A DNA stretch of 5,251 nucleotides. Source: Bacillota bacterium (GTDB taxonomy: Bacteria; Bacillota; Clostridia; Lachnospirales; Lachnospiraceae). Both the position numbers and the translations under genes were made by a program. The stretch covers positions 1 to 5,251 of the forward strand of contig JAEWHR010000212.1 in NCBI GenBank assembly GCA_023387655.1. The letters are read 5' to 3'. Positions 1 through 5,251 of this stretch are shown piece after piece. The notes below the pieces were generated by a model. It was given only the letters and a program-made list of their open reading frames with translations. It did not search any database and had not been told where the DNA came from. Numbering within the stretch: the first letter of the stretch is position 1; each line of letters begins with the position of its first letter.

Positions 1-1
1 T

Positions 2-1006
2 TCCATAAATTCTAAGAACAAGAGCGAGAATATAGATAACAGAAGAAAGAAAGGAAACGATATCCGTACATATAGATATCATTACGTTTTTTTATTTTTA
101 CTCGTACCTCTTTTAATTCTATGGAAAGGGGAGGAACTTGTTATAACATGCCTTGATGTTTCGCAAGGGGATAGTACTGTGATTGAAAAAGATGGTACTA
201 CTTGCTTGATTGATTGTGGTAGTAGTGATATCAAAGAGGTTGGTAACTATCGTTTAATCCCATTTCTTAAGAGTAGGGCGATTGGAGTTATTGATTATGC
301 TTTTATATCTCACGCAGATAGTGATCATATCAGTGGTGTTTATGAAGTCTTAGATGCTATGCCAAAATTGAAAAAAGGTAATTTTCAACGTGGTTATACA
401 GGAAAGATTTTGATACGAAATCTTATTCTACCAAGATTACAAATATATGATGAGAGTTATCAAGAGTTAATATTACTTGCAATAGAGAAAGGAGTTGAAA
501 TACATTTCTTTTCCACGGGAGATGAATTAAAGTGGAACGGTGTATCTCTTCAAAGTCTTCATCCTAATAAGAATTTTGTTTCAACTTCTAAAAATGCTTC
601 ATCCCTAGTACTCTATTTAACATACGGTAATTTTCAAGGAATATTTACGGGTGACGTAGAACAAGCTGGAGAAATCGCAGTTTTATTAGAAGTAAAGAAA
701 ATGAAGGAACTAGGAAATATAAAGAAAAAGGAACGAATTGAATTTCTAAAGGTAGCCCACCATGGCTCGAATACTTCTACTTGTGTAGAGTTTCTTGATG
801 AAATAAATCCCATCTATTCTGTCATAAGTGCAGGAAAAAATAATCGCTACAAACATCCTCATGCAATCGTATGTACTCGCTTTCAAGAAAGGAATCTGAT
901 CTATGATTTAACTATGGATTTGGGTGCGATTGAAATAATAACAGATGGCGTTGTTATGAAGAAAAGTAGCTTTATAAATGATAAGTTGAATAGGGAAAGT
1001 AGATAA
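2..1006 (+). CDS. comEC: ComEC/Rec2-family DNA internalization protein, C-terminal part (5' end outside window)
   Basis: The frame is open from base 2 with no start, so this is the last 334 residues of a protein that is usually 700-800 residues long. Visible residues about 24-41 are a hydrophobic segment, probably the last membrane helix. The metallo-beta-lactamase-like domain follows, opening with CLDVSQGDST (family form FLDVGQGDS) and LIDCGSS. Metal-site motifs are HADSDH (bases 311-328), FTGD near visible residue 215, HHGS (from base 758) and a late SAG...YKHPH block. ComEC forms the membrane channel for single-stranded DNA in natural transformation; its C-terminal domain is thought to be a nuclease. 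A GTG at base 179 could be taken for a start, but it lies inside the conserved opening motif and encodes a valine. Between FTGD and HHGS there is a lysine-rich stretch that seems longer than usual. No terminator is visible after the stop. The family call is firm; activity in competence is inferred. Confidence 0.93.
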   Translation, partial: SINSKNKSENIDNRRKKGNDIRTYRYHYVFLFLLVPLLILWKGEELVITCLDVSQGDSTVIEKDGTTCLIDCGSSDIKEVGNYRLIPFLKSRAIGVIDYAFISHADSDHISGVYEVLDAMPKLKKGNFQRGYTGKILIRNLILPRLQIYDESYQELILLAIEKGVEIHFFSTGDELKWNGVSLQSLHPNKNFVSTSKNASSLVLYLTYGNFQGIFTGDVEQAGEIAVLLEVKKMKELGNIKKKERIEFLKVAHHGSNTSTCVEFLDEINPIYSVISAGKNNRYKHPHAIVCTRFQERNLIYDLTMDLGAIEIITDGVVMKKSSFINDKLNRESR

Positions 1007-1008
1007 AA

Positions 1009-1142
1009 GAGAGAAGAAGATAAGTATATACAGTTGATAAGGAGATAAGAAGAAAAGTAAATATAGGTTATAAAGGAGATAAGAAGACAAGTAAATATAG
1101 TTGATAAAGGTGACAAGTAGACAAGTGAATAAAGAAGATAAA
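1009..1142 (+). repeat. 33/34-bp purine-rich tandem repeat, about 4 units
   Basis: Four head-to-tail units start near 1009, 1042, 1076 and 1110, a spacing of 33, 34 and 34 bases. Each carries a GATAAGAAGACAAGTAAAT-like core and ends in GATAA. By eye the second and third units differ at 3 of 34 positions, the first differs from the third at 4 of 32, and the fourth at 7 of 34. A further, poorer copy may run on from 1144. The array begins three bases after the comEC stop, and the last codons of comEC (GATAAG...GTAGATAAA) resemble a degraded unit. The + strand is almost pure A/G with few C. All three forward frames contain stops, so it is not coding. Function is unknown; replication slippage is the likeliest origin. 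Confidence 0.8.
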
Positions 1143-1211
1143 GGTGAGAAAATGATTAGTAACTTATTTATATAATAACAGGATGAGAAAAATTTTCTTA
1201 GAATTAGTATT

Positions 1212-1252
1212 AGGAGGAGTAGATGGTTATCAAATATTCTGTTATGATGTAA
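1212..1252 (+). other. Strong ribosome-binding site followed by a nine-codon ORF
   Basis: A perfect AGGAGG at 1212-1217 sits five bases before ATG at 1223, but the frame closes at TAA 1250-1252 after nine codons (MVIKYSVMM). A second tiny frame, ATG 1183 to TAA 1258-1260 (25 codons), runs across it in another frame and has only a weak AGG one base upstream. Neither can be called a gene with confidence. It may be a leader peptide, the surviving start of a decayed gene, or a chance purine-rich match in a purine-rich spacer. TATAAT at 1171-1176 lies upstream but has no recognisable -35 box at the right distance. Confidence 0.3.
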
Positions 1253-1341
1253 AAGAGTAATATGTTTCCAGTGGGCTTATATGGTATTCTAAAATACTAT
1301 GATAAAGGATAGCATGTAAAAGAGTACTATGTTTACAGTGG
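1247..1341 (+). repeat. Pair of 28-bp direct repeats flanking a hairpin
   Basis: Copies at 1247-1274 and 1314-1341 share ATGTAAAAGAGTA, then TATGTTT, then CAGTGG, with two mismatches in 28 bases and a 67-base offset. Between them, 1277-1305 can fold into a stem of about 12 pairs (TTAT plus ATGGTATT against AATACTAT plus ATAA) with one bulged G, one G-T pair and a CTAA loop. No T-run follows, so it is not an intrinsic terminator. The unit has no open frame of useful length and no transposase or target-site duplication. The repeats are clear in the sequence; their role is not known. Confidence 0.65.
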
Positions 1342-1355
1342 ATACTTAGTAAGAA

Positions 1356-1383
1356 TTGCAACAAAACATAATTTATTTATTAA
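1356..1383 (+). promoter_or_regulatory. Possible sigma-A promoter for the anchored-protein gene
   Basis: TTGCAA at 1356-1361 and TATTAA at 1378-1383 are separated by 16 bases. That would start transcription about 30 bases before the ribosome site at 1412. The match is weak and the region is very AT-rich, so chance is a real possibility. A better-looking TATACT at 1401-1406 has no -35 box and lies too close to the start codon for a normal leader. Confidence 0.3.
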
Positions 1384-1423
1384 TAAGTAATTTTGGTAAT
1401 TATACTATGATAGGAGAATGATA

Positions 1424-2107
1424 TTGAAGCGTATTTTAAAAGTGGTCTTTCCATTACTGATATGTTTATTGGGTGCCCTTGTGTTGATAAAGTCACTATC
1501 GCCATTTAAAACAAAAGAACAAAGGCAAGTGAAAGAAATGTATCAAGATTCATTTCAGGGTATACATAATTTTAAATTAAAATCGGTTGAAACAGATGTA
1601 AATAACTCTTACTTATATTTTGATTTCAAATTAAAAGTAAATGATCGTAGCTTTGGTTTTGATGAAGATGAGTTAGTTAGCATGAATTTGGCTGTTGAAA
1701 GAATGATTGAATATCTAAATGTGAAAAATAACTTTGAGAACAAATATGAACTTATTCGTTTAAGATTTTATGCAGGCAATGGAAGAGTTCCTGATTTTAT
1801 AATGTGTAGTATAAAAAATGTAAATCAAAAATATATTTTTGGTGGATTAACCTCAAAGAACTGTAATGATCTATTCGATTTCTATGTCATGAAAGATGTC
1901 ACTAGTATAACATTAAATACCGGATCCTCTGGGGAATATAGCGACGAAAGATTAAGTAAATTCTCAGAACATAAAAATTTGAGAGAAATATGTTATAAAA
2001 GTACAACTGATATGGACTATTTAAAAGCGCTAAAGAAAGGTTTACAAAAAGTATTACCAGAATGTAAGTTATACGTAGATGATGTTGAGGTGACTACCAC
2101 AGAGTAG
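1424..2107 (+). CDS. Uncharacterised single-pass membrane-anchored protein
   Basis: I do not recognise the family. The start is set at TTG 1424 because AGGAG (1412-1416) lies seven bases upstream of it. The in-frame ATG at 1418 is only one base from that site and would add just two residues. The 227-residue product begins MKRILKVVF, with a short positive end and one membrane helix at about 5-23. The rest (24-227) should face outside if the positive-inside rule holds. There is no lipobox (PLLIC lacks a G or A before Cys). Residues 60-130 alternate polar and aromatic residues as in a beta-rich domain. Residues about 158-219 (VTSITLNTG, FSEHKNLREI, KVLPECKLYVDD) resemble degenerate leucine-rich repeats ending in an LP.C.L.V cap; this is a visual impression only. 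Cysteines lie at 14, 128, 147, 190 and 214. The gene stands alone between two repeat-bearing spacers. That a real protein is encoded is likely; its role is unknown. Confidence 0.75.
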   Translation: MKRILKVVFPLLICLLGALVLIKSLSPFKTKEQRQVKEMYQDSFQGIHNFKLKSVETDVNNSYLYFDFKLKVNDRSFGFDEDELVSMNLAVERMIEYLNVKNNFENKYELIRLRFYAGNGRVPDFIMCSIKNVNQKYIFGGLTSKNCNDLFDFYVMKDVTSITLNTGSSGEYSDERLSKFSEHKNLREICYKSTTDMDYLKALKKGLQKVLPECKLYVDDVEVTTTE

Positions 2108-2182
2108 CGGGGGATTAATGTATATTAATATAACAACTTAGCAAAACTATGCAAATGCTATGTTGCTTGTGGTAAAACCGAA

Positions 2183-2242
2183 GGGAATAAAGAGGGGAAA
2201 ATAGAAGGGAAAATAGAAGGGGAGATAGAAGGAAAAATCGAT
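2183..2242 (+). repeat. 12-bp tandem repeat, about five units, coding-like period
   Basis: Units of GGGAAAATAGAA occur at 2195-2206 and 2207-2218, with variants before (2183-2194) and after (2219-2230, 2231-2242). The period is a multiple of three. One frame reads GKIEGKIEGEIEGKI inside a stretch without stops from 2129 to TAA 2294-2296. That frame has no ATG, GTG or TTG start. It is the same frame as the upstream gene, separated by that gene's TAG (2105-2107) and a TAA at 2126-2128. Similar Gly-Lys-Ile-Glu tetrads are known as tails of some bacterial proteins, so this may be a coding relic, or simple slippage in the 3' untranslated region. Confidence 0.75.
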
Positions 2243-2271
2243 AATCCTACTTCAGATAAAGTATTCACTGT

Positions 2272-2331
2272 AGGGTATAAAGAGAGGGTAGAATAAAAAG
2301 CACCTTTCTCTTTATGCCCTTTTGTCTTGTT
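2272..2331 (+). terminator. Intrinsic (rho-independent) terminator
   Basis: The left arm at 2272-2285 (AGGGTATAAAGAGA) pairs along all 14 positions with the right arm at 2307-2320 (TCTCTTTATGCCCT), with one T-G wobble. Further GGT/ACC pairs may tighten the loop. A T-rich tail (TTTTGTCTTGTT) follows at once on the + strand. No T-run lies on the opposite side, so it works for rightward transcription. It would end the transcript of the gene that stops at 2107, leaving a 3' untranslated tail of roughly 220 bases that carries the 12-bp repeats, and it insulates the downstream corA gene. Confidence 0.8.
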
Positions 2332-2383
2332 AATTAGGATATACCGTATGTCTCTATGTGGTTTGCTACTAATAGAAAAACAT

Positions 2384-2411
2384 TTGAAAGCTATAAAAAA
2401 AGGTGTATACT
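2384..2411 (+). promoter_or_regulatory. Sigma-A-type promoter of corA
   Basis: TTGAAA at 2384-2389 and TATACT at 2406-2411 are 16 bases apart. Transcription would start near 2418, about 65 bases before the corA start codon. The position just after the terminator at 2272-2331 supports an independent transcription unit. I see no sign of an Mg-sensing M-box in this short leader. Confidence 0.6.
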
Positions 2412-2420
2412 ACAGTGTAG
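2410..2420 (+). promoter_or_regulatory. Perfect 11-bp palindrome over the corA promoter, possible operator
   Basis: CTACAGTGTAG is a perfect inverted repeat about a central G. It overlaps the end of the -10 box and the expected transcription start, a usual place for a repressor site. TACA...TGTA half-sites are the known form for BlaI/MecI and CopY repressors, but the central gap here is one base, not the two of the CopY box. An 11-bp odd palindrome can occur by chance, so the regulatory role is only a suggestion. Confidence 0.35.
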
Positions 2421-2482
2421 GTTTGGAAATGTTAAAATTTATGACTATCATTGTTTTGCATGTATTCGAAAGGAGAGAGGAT

Positions 2483-3415
2483 ATGTTTTATGAGATAACC
2501 AACACCGTCAAACCGGTAGGTTATAGAGAAATCAATAAGGAATCTATTTATGTGGGAATCATCACTCTAAAAGAATTAGATGAGATTTATGAGTTTTTTG
2601 ATTTTTCAGAGACGACGTTAATAACTTGTCGTAGTGAGAATAAAAACATGCAAAATACCATTGCCGTATATGACGAATATAGCTTTGGTATTCTTAATGT
2701 AATAGACAGCAAAGATATACACAAAAGGGCTGATAAAGTTGCATTTTATATTATGCGTAATCTTTTCTTGATAGTTGATATATTTGATGAAGACAAAAGT
2801 ACTGTTTCAGCGCTTGATATGGTACTTACAAGAGTAAAACAAAATAAAGTCACGTTGGAAAAGATAATTTATAATTTTTTCTCTCATCTTATTTTTGAAG
2901 AAAATATTGAAATTGAAAATCTTGAATTAAGAATAAGTAAATTAGAAAAAAGAGTATTTTCCAATGAAATTAAAAACTTTAATGATGAGTTATTACTTAT
3001 TCGGAAAAAACTATCGGTTATGAGAAATTATTATGAACAGCTTGTTAATATTGGTGAGGATTTAATGGAAAATGAGAATGATATATTTGAGGAAGAAAAC
3101 CTAAGATATTTCAAAATGTTCACTGATCGTGTAGATCGATTGTCTAATAATATTCAAATGTTAAGAGATTATATCTCACAAGTACGAGAAGCCTATCAAG
3201 CTCAGATGGATTATAATCTAAACAATATTATGAAGGTTTTTACTGTAGTGACGACAATTTTCTTGCCACTTACTTTAATTGTTGGCTGGTACGGAATGAA
3301 TTTTGAATATATGCCTGAAATCACTTGGAAATATGGTTATTTGGGAGTTGTAATCTTAAGTATAGCTGTCGTTATATTTTGTATTATATGGTTTAAAAAG
3401 AAAAAGTTAATGTAG
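2483..3415 (+). CDS. corA: CorA-family divalent cation (Mg2+/Co2+) transport channel
   Basis: The 310-residue product has CorA architecture and typical length. A cytoplasmic alpha/beta region covers about 1-120. A long, charged helical region (about 120-250), which would form the stalk, follows. Two C-terminal membrane helices lie at about 251-270 and 285-304. The signature YGMNF, followed by MPE, lies at 270-279 between the helices; GMN forms the ion-selective mouth of the pentamer. The C-terminus ends in a lysine-rich tail (KKKKLM), as expected inside the cell. The ATG at 2483 is chosen because AGGAG (2471-2475) lies seven bases upstream and the N-terminus then fits the family. The frame stays open upstream to a TTG at 2327, but that would start inside the terminator and before the promoter. 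CorA proteins carry Mg2+, Co2+ or Ni2+, and some GMN proteins carry Zn2+ (ZntB), so the ion is inferred. No clear terminator follows. Confidence 0.92.
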   Translation: MFYEITNTVKPVGYREINKESIYVGIITLKELDEIYEFFDFSETTLITCRSENKNMQNTIAVYDEYSFGILNVIDSKDIHKRADKVAFYIMRNLFLIVDIFDEDKSTVSALDMVLTRVKQNKVTLEKIIYNFFSHLIFEENIEIENLELRISKLEKRVFSNEIKNFNDELLLIRKKLSVMRNYYEQLVNIGEDLMENENDIFEEENLRYFKMFTDRVDRLSNNIQMLRDYISQVREAYQAQMDYNLNNIMKVFTVVTTIFLPLTLIVGWYGMNFEYMPEITWKYGYLGVVILSIAVVIFCIIWFKKKKLM

Positions 3416-3452
3416 ATTAACTGGAATAGTCTGGATATGAAGATGCTTTTCA

Positions 3453-3481
3453 TTGACAAGCACAAATAGAAATAGTATACT
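3453..3481 (+). promoter_or_regulatory. Near-consensus sigma-A promoter of the membrane-lipid operon
   Basis: TTGACA at 3453-3458 is a perfect -35 box. TATACT at 3476-3481 is a one-mismatch -10 box at the ideal 17-base spacing. Transcription would start near 3488, giving a leader of about 80 bases to the TTG start at 3571. The leader can form an 8-pair hairpin (AAAGTGTG 3504-3511 with CACATTTT 3521-3528, one G-T pair) of unknown meaning. This is the strongest promoter in the window. Confidence 0.82.
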
Positions 3482-3570
3482 CTTACTAATGGATTAATAT
3501 CTGAAAGTGTGTCTTTTTATCACATTTTGCAAGACTGTTAGTTCCACTTGTGTATATGGGGGTTGTAGCA

Positions 3571-4635
3571 TTGTCAAAAAAATATGTGAAATATGTTGTA
3601 AACACAGGTTTTTTGTTTGCTGTTTTTCTTACAACCTTTTATTTAGTATTCAAAGATCAGGAACTAAACGCGGTGTTAGATTCCATCCATCAGGCAAAGA
3701 ACGGATATATAATATTAGCAATGTTCTTAAGTCTAATGTTCATATGTTCTGAGTCTGTTATTATTCAATACCTGATGTATACAGTAAAACAAAAGGTATC
3801 GTTTTTACAATGCATAAAGTACTCCTTTGTAGGATTCTTTTTTAGTGCTATTACTCCATCGGCTTCTGGTGGGCAGCCGTTGCAAGTATACTCTATGAGT
3901 CGAGATGGCATTAATATGGCGGTTTCTACGGTAGTGCTTATGATTGTAACTGCTGCATATAAAACTGTACTAGTTATTTTATCTCTAATTGCAGCAATCT
4001 TTGAATGGAATTATATTTCGATTCATGCATCGAATATTTGGTTTTTAATCTTGTTTGGTGTTATTGCAAATGTAGGTTTTGTTTTATTCCTAGCGATTGC
4101 AGTATTTAAACAATCCTTTGTAACCAAATTAGTTGGAAAGACAATTCTATGGCTAGGGAAACATAGGATTATCAAGAATCGAGAAAAATGGTTAAGAAAA
4201 GCATTACAAACATTGAAAAAGTATGATAAGAGTGCAGATTATATAAAGGGAAACAAGAAGGTTTTGTTCCATGTTTTTATTATTACAATTCTGCAAAGAC
4301 TTAGTCTTTTTTCTGTCACTTATGTGATTTATTTAGCATTTGGTCTTCGTGGCGCTAGTCCAATTGAGATTATTGCATTGCAGACCATAATTGCTCTTGC
4401 CGTTGATTCACTGCCACTTCCAGGAGGAATGGGAGCTAGCGAGAGTAGCTTTTTAGTTATATTTTTGACAATCTTCGGAGAAGAATTCGTTTTGCCTGGA
4501 ATGTTATTAAGCCGAGGTATTACATACTATGCTTTAATTATAATTAGTGCTGTTATTACAGTACTAAGTTCCTTTACGCAAAAACGGAAGAAAAATTTAG
4601 AGAGTGGTGGACAGCTATATGATAGGATTTTATAA
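3571..4635 (+). CDS. UPF0104/YbhN-like membrane protein (lysylphosphatidylglycerol synthase TM-region family)
   Basis: The 354-residue protein is an integral membrane protein with several hydrophobic spans (clearest near 10-27, 45-70, 85-95, 117-143, 156-180, 231-258, 265-280, 292-303, 318-336). Two family blocks are plain: FFFSAITPSASGGQPLQVY at about 89-107 and the PLPGGMGASE loop at about 282-291. These match the membrane domain (LPG_synthase_TM) of MprF, which flips aminoacylated lipids; the soluble synthase half of MprF is absent, so only lipid translocation or a related task is plausible. Start choice: TTG 3571 gives the expected MSKKY N-terminus and has GGGGG (3558-3562) eight bases upstream. 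ATG 3556 and GTG 3550 are in frame but lack a ribosome site. The gene overlaps pssA by 17 bases, which suggests a role in phospholipid handling. The substrate is not determined. The family is secure; the exact start is less so. Confidence 0.88.
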   Translation: MSKKYVKYVVNTGFLFAVFLTTFYLVFKDQELNAVLDSIHQAKNGYIILAMFLSLMFICSESVIIQYLMYTVKQKVSFLQCIKYSFVGFFFSAITPSASGGQPLQVYSMSRDGINMAVSTVVLMIVTAAYKTVLVILSLIAAIFEWNYISIHASNIWFLILFGVIANVGFVLFLAIAVFKQSFVTKLVGKTILWLGKHRIIKNREKWLRKALQTLKKYDKSADYIKGNKKVLFHVFIITILQRLSLFSVTYVIYLAFGLRGASPIEIIALQTIIALAVDSLPLPGGMGASESSFLVIFLTIFGEEFVLPGMLLSRGITYYALIIISAVITVLSSFTQKRKKNLESGGQLYDRIL

Positions 4636-5242
4636 TTATTCGGTAATATTAACTTACTTAGGATTAACATCAGCTATATTCGGGATTTCTCAAGCATTTG
4701 CAGGAAATATTAACTGGGCTTTACTTTGTCTTATAATATCTGGAACCTGTGATATGTTTGATGGTAAAGTTGCTAGAGCGATGAAAAATCGAACAGAAGA
4801 AGAAAAAGTATTTGGTATTCAAATAGATTCATTATGCGATCTCGTATGTTTTGGTGTATTACCGGGTATTATTGCTTATATGACCTGCCAGTATGAAGCT
4901 CTCGGCATTATCAGTGCAACATTATTTGTTCTTGGTGCTGTAATTCGCTTGGGTTATTTTAATGTTATGGAACAGGCAAGACAAAAGGAAACCTCAGAAT
5001 GTCGTAAATACTATCAGGGGTTACCAGTCACAACGATTTCTATGATATTACCAAGTGTATACATAATACGTCATTTTATTGGAGTAGACAGAGTACCAAG
5101 TACAATTTATTCCATAGTATTGTTAATTGTAGCATTCTTATTTGTATATGATTTTAAGGTAAAAAAACCAGGTAATGTCGGTTGTATGGTAATGACTATT
5201 TATGGAGCACTCATCTTAGCAGGTGTTATTTTCCTAAAATAG
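4619..5242 (+). CDS. pssA: CDP-diacylglycerol--serine O-phosphatidyltransferase (phosphatidylserine synthase)
   Basis: This would make phosphatidylserine and CMP from CDP-diacylglycerol and L-serine in the membrane, the step before decarboxylation to phosphatidylethanolamine. The CDP-alcohol phosphatidyltransferase signature is complete: D45-MF-D48-G49-KV-A52-R53, then G66, D70 and D74; the four aspartates bind metal and the last acts as base in the family. Twelve residues separate R53 from G66, where the classical motif has eight. The YYQGLP block at 131-136 fits serine transferases better than glycerol-3-phosphate ones. About six membrane spans fill the 207 residues, within the range of short bacterial PssA. 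ATG 4619 is preferred: GGTGG (4606-4610) is eight bases upstream and MIGFYNYSVILTYLG is a natural N-terminus. GTG codons at 4604 and 4607 are in frame but form part of that site. The start lies inside the previous gene, which suggests translational coupling. A decarboxylase gene (psd) might follow beyond the window. Confidence 0.9.
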   Translation: MIGFYNYSVILTYLGLTSAIFGISQAFAGNINWALLCLIISGTCDMFDGKVARAMKNRTEEEKVFGIQIDSLCDLVCFGVLPGIIAYMTCQYEALGIISATLFVLGAVIRLGYFNVMEQARQKETSECRKYYQGLPVTTISMILPSVYIIRHFIGVDRVPSTIYSIVLLIVAFLFVYDFKVKKPGNVGCMVMTIYGALILAGVIFLK

Positions 5243-5251
5243 GTTGAAGAA

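Noticed and set aside
179..1006. comEC region as a complete stand-alone metallo-beta-lactamase starting at GTG 179
   Set aside because: The frame continues upstream to the window edge through the DVSQGDS motif and a membrane helix, so the gene is cut by the window and does not start at 179.
901..1116. Minus-strand frames of 71 and 60 codons over the end of comEC and the tandem repeat
   Set aside because: They are low-complexity (Ser, Leu, Ile, Tyr, Phe) readings of the purine-rich repeat and of comEC in reverse, with no ribosome site and no recognisable domain.
1007..1142. The tandem array as a CRISPR
   Set aside because: The units are directly contiguous, with no unique spacers between them, they diverge from each other, and no cas gene is nearby.
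1187..1202. Palindromic GAGAAAAATTTTCTT as a comEC terminator
   Set aside because: It has no loop, no G+C-rich stem and no following T-run.
2114..2167. Inverted repeats after the anchored-protein gene (ATTAAT-GTAT-ATTAAT, and AGCAA...TTGCT)
   Set aside because: They are short, AT-rich or imperfect and lack a T-run; the terminator at 2272-2331 is far better.
2327..2482. N-terminal extension of the CorA protein from TTG 2327
   Set aside because: It would begin in the terminator tail and ahead of the promoter. The extra residues do not fit the family, and a good AGGAG site precedes ATG 2483.
3416..3452. Possible terminator between corA and the lipid operon (ATGAA...TTCAT)
   Set aside because: The stem is only five pairs with no G+C core, so it is not supported.
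3507..3752. 81-codon plus-strand frame overlapping the start of the UPF0104-like gene
   Set aside because: It is an out-of-frame, cysteine-rich shadow without a ribosome site; the overlapping frame has clear family motifs.

Overview
The window is AT-rich and looks like a low-G+C Firmicute chromosome, most likely a clostridial (Lachnospiraceae-like) anaerobe. The evidence is the base composition, AGGAG-type ribosome sites, frequent TTG starts, and the style of the phosphatidylserine synthase and UPF0104-type membrane protein at the right end. The lineage is inferred from general familiarity, not from any search. All supported genes lie on the + strand.

Layout. (1) Positions 2-1006 hold the 3' part of a ComEC/Rec2 DNA-uptake channel gene: the last membrane segment plus the complete C-terminal metallo-beta-lactamase-like domain. 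Its 5' end lies outside the window. (2) Positions 1007-1423 are a gene-poor stretch of about 417 bases. It contains a decaying 33/34-bp tandem repeat that begins just after the comEC stop, a strong Shine-Dalgarno (SD) sequence followed by only nine codons, two 28-bp direct repeats 67 bp apart with a hairpin between them, and a weak promoter candidate. (3) Positions 1424-2107 encode an unrecognised single-pass membrane-anchored protein, probably starting at TTG. (4) Positions 2108-2482 are a second gene-free stretch with an in-frame 12-bp repeat, a good intrinsic terminator, and a promoter overlapped by an 11-bp palindrome. (5) Positions 2483-3415 encode a CorA-type divalent-cation channel. (6) A near-consensus promoter (TTGACA-17-TATACT) precedes a two-gene membrane-lipid unit. 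That unit is a UPF0104/YbhN-like membrane protein, related to the flippase half of MprF, and an overlapping phosphatidylserine synthase (pssA).

How the genes relate. The last two genes overlap by 17 bases and form the only clear operon; both belong to membrane phospholipid biology. comEC, the unknown anchored protein and corA look like separate transcription units: corA has its own promoter, and the terminator at 2272-2331 separates it from the gene upstream. No mobile element, CRISPR array, phage gene, tRNA or rRNA is visible. I see no convincing new multi-gene system. The least explained parts are the anchored protein and the repeat-bearing spacers on both sides of it.
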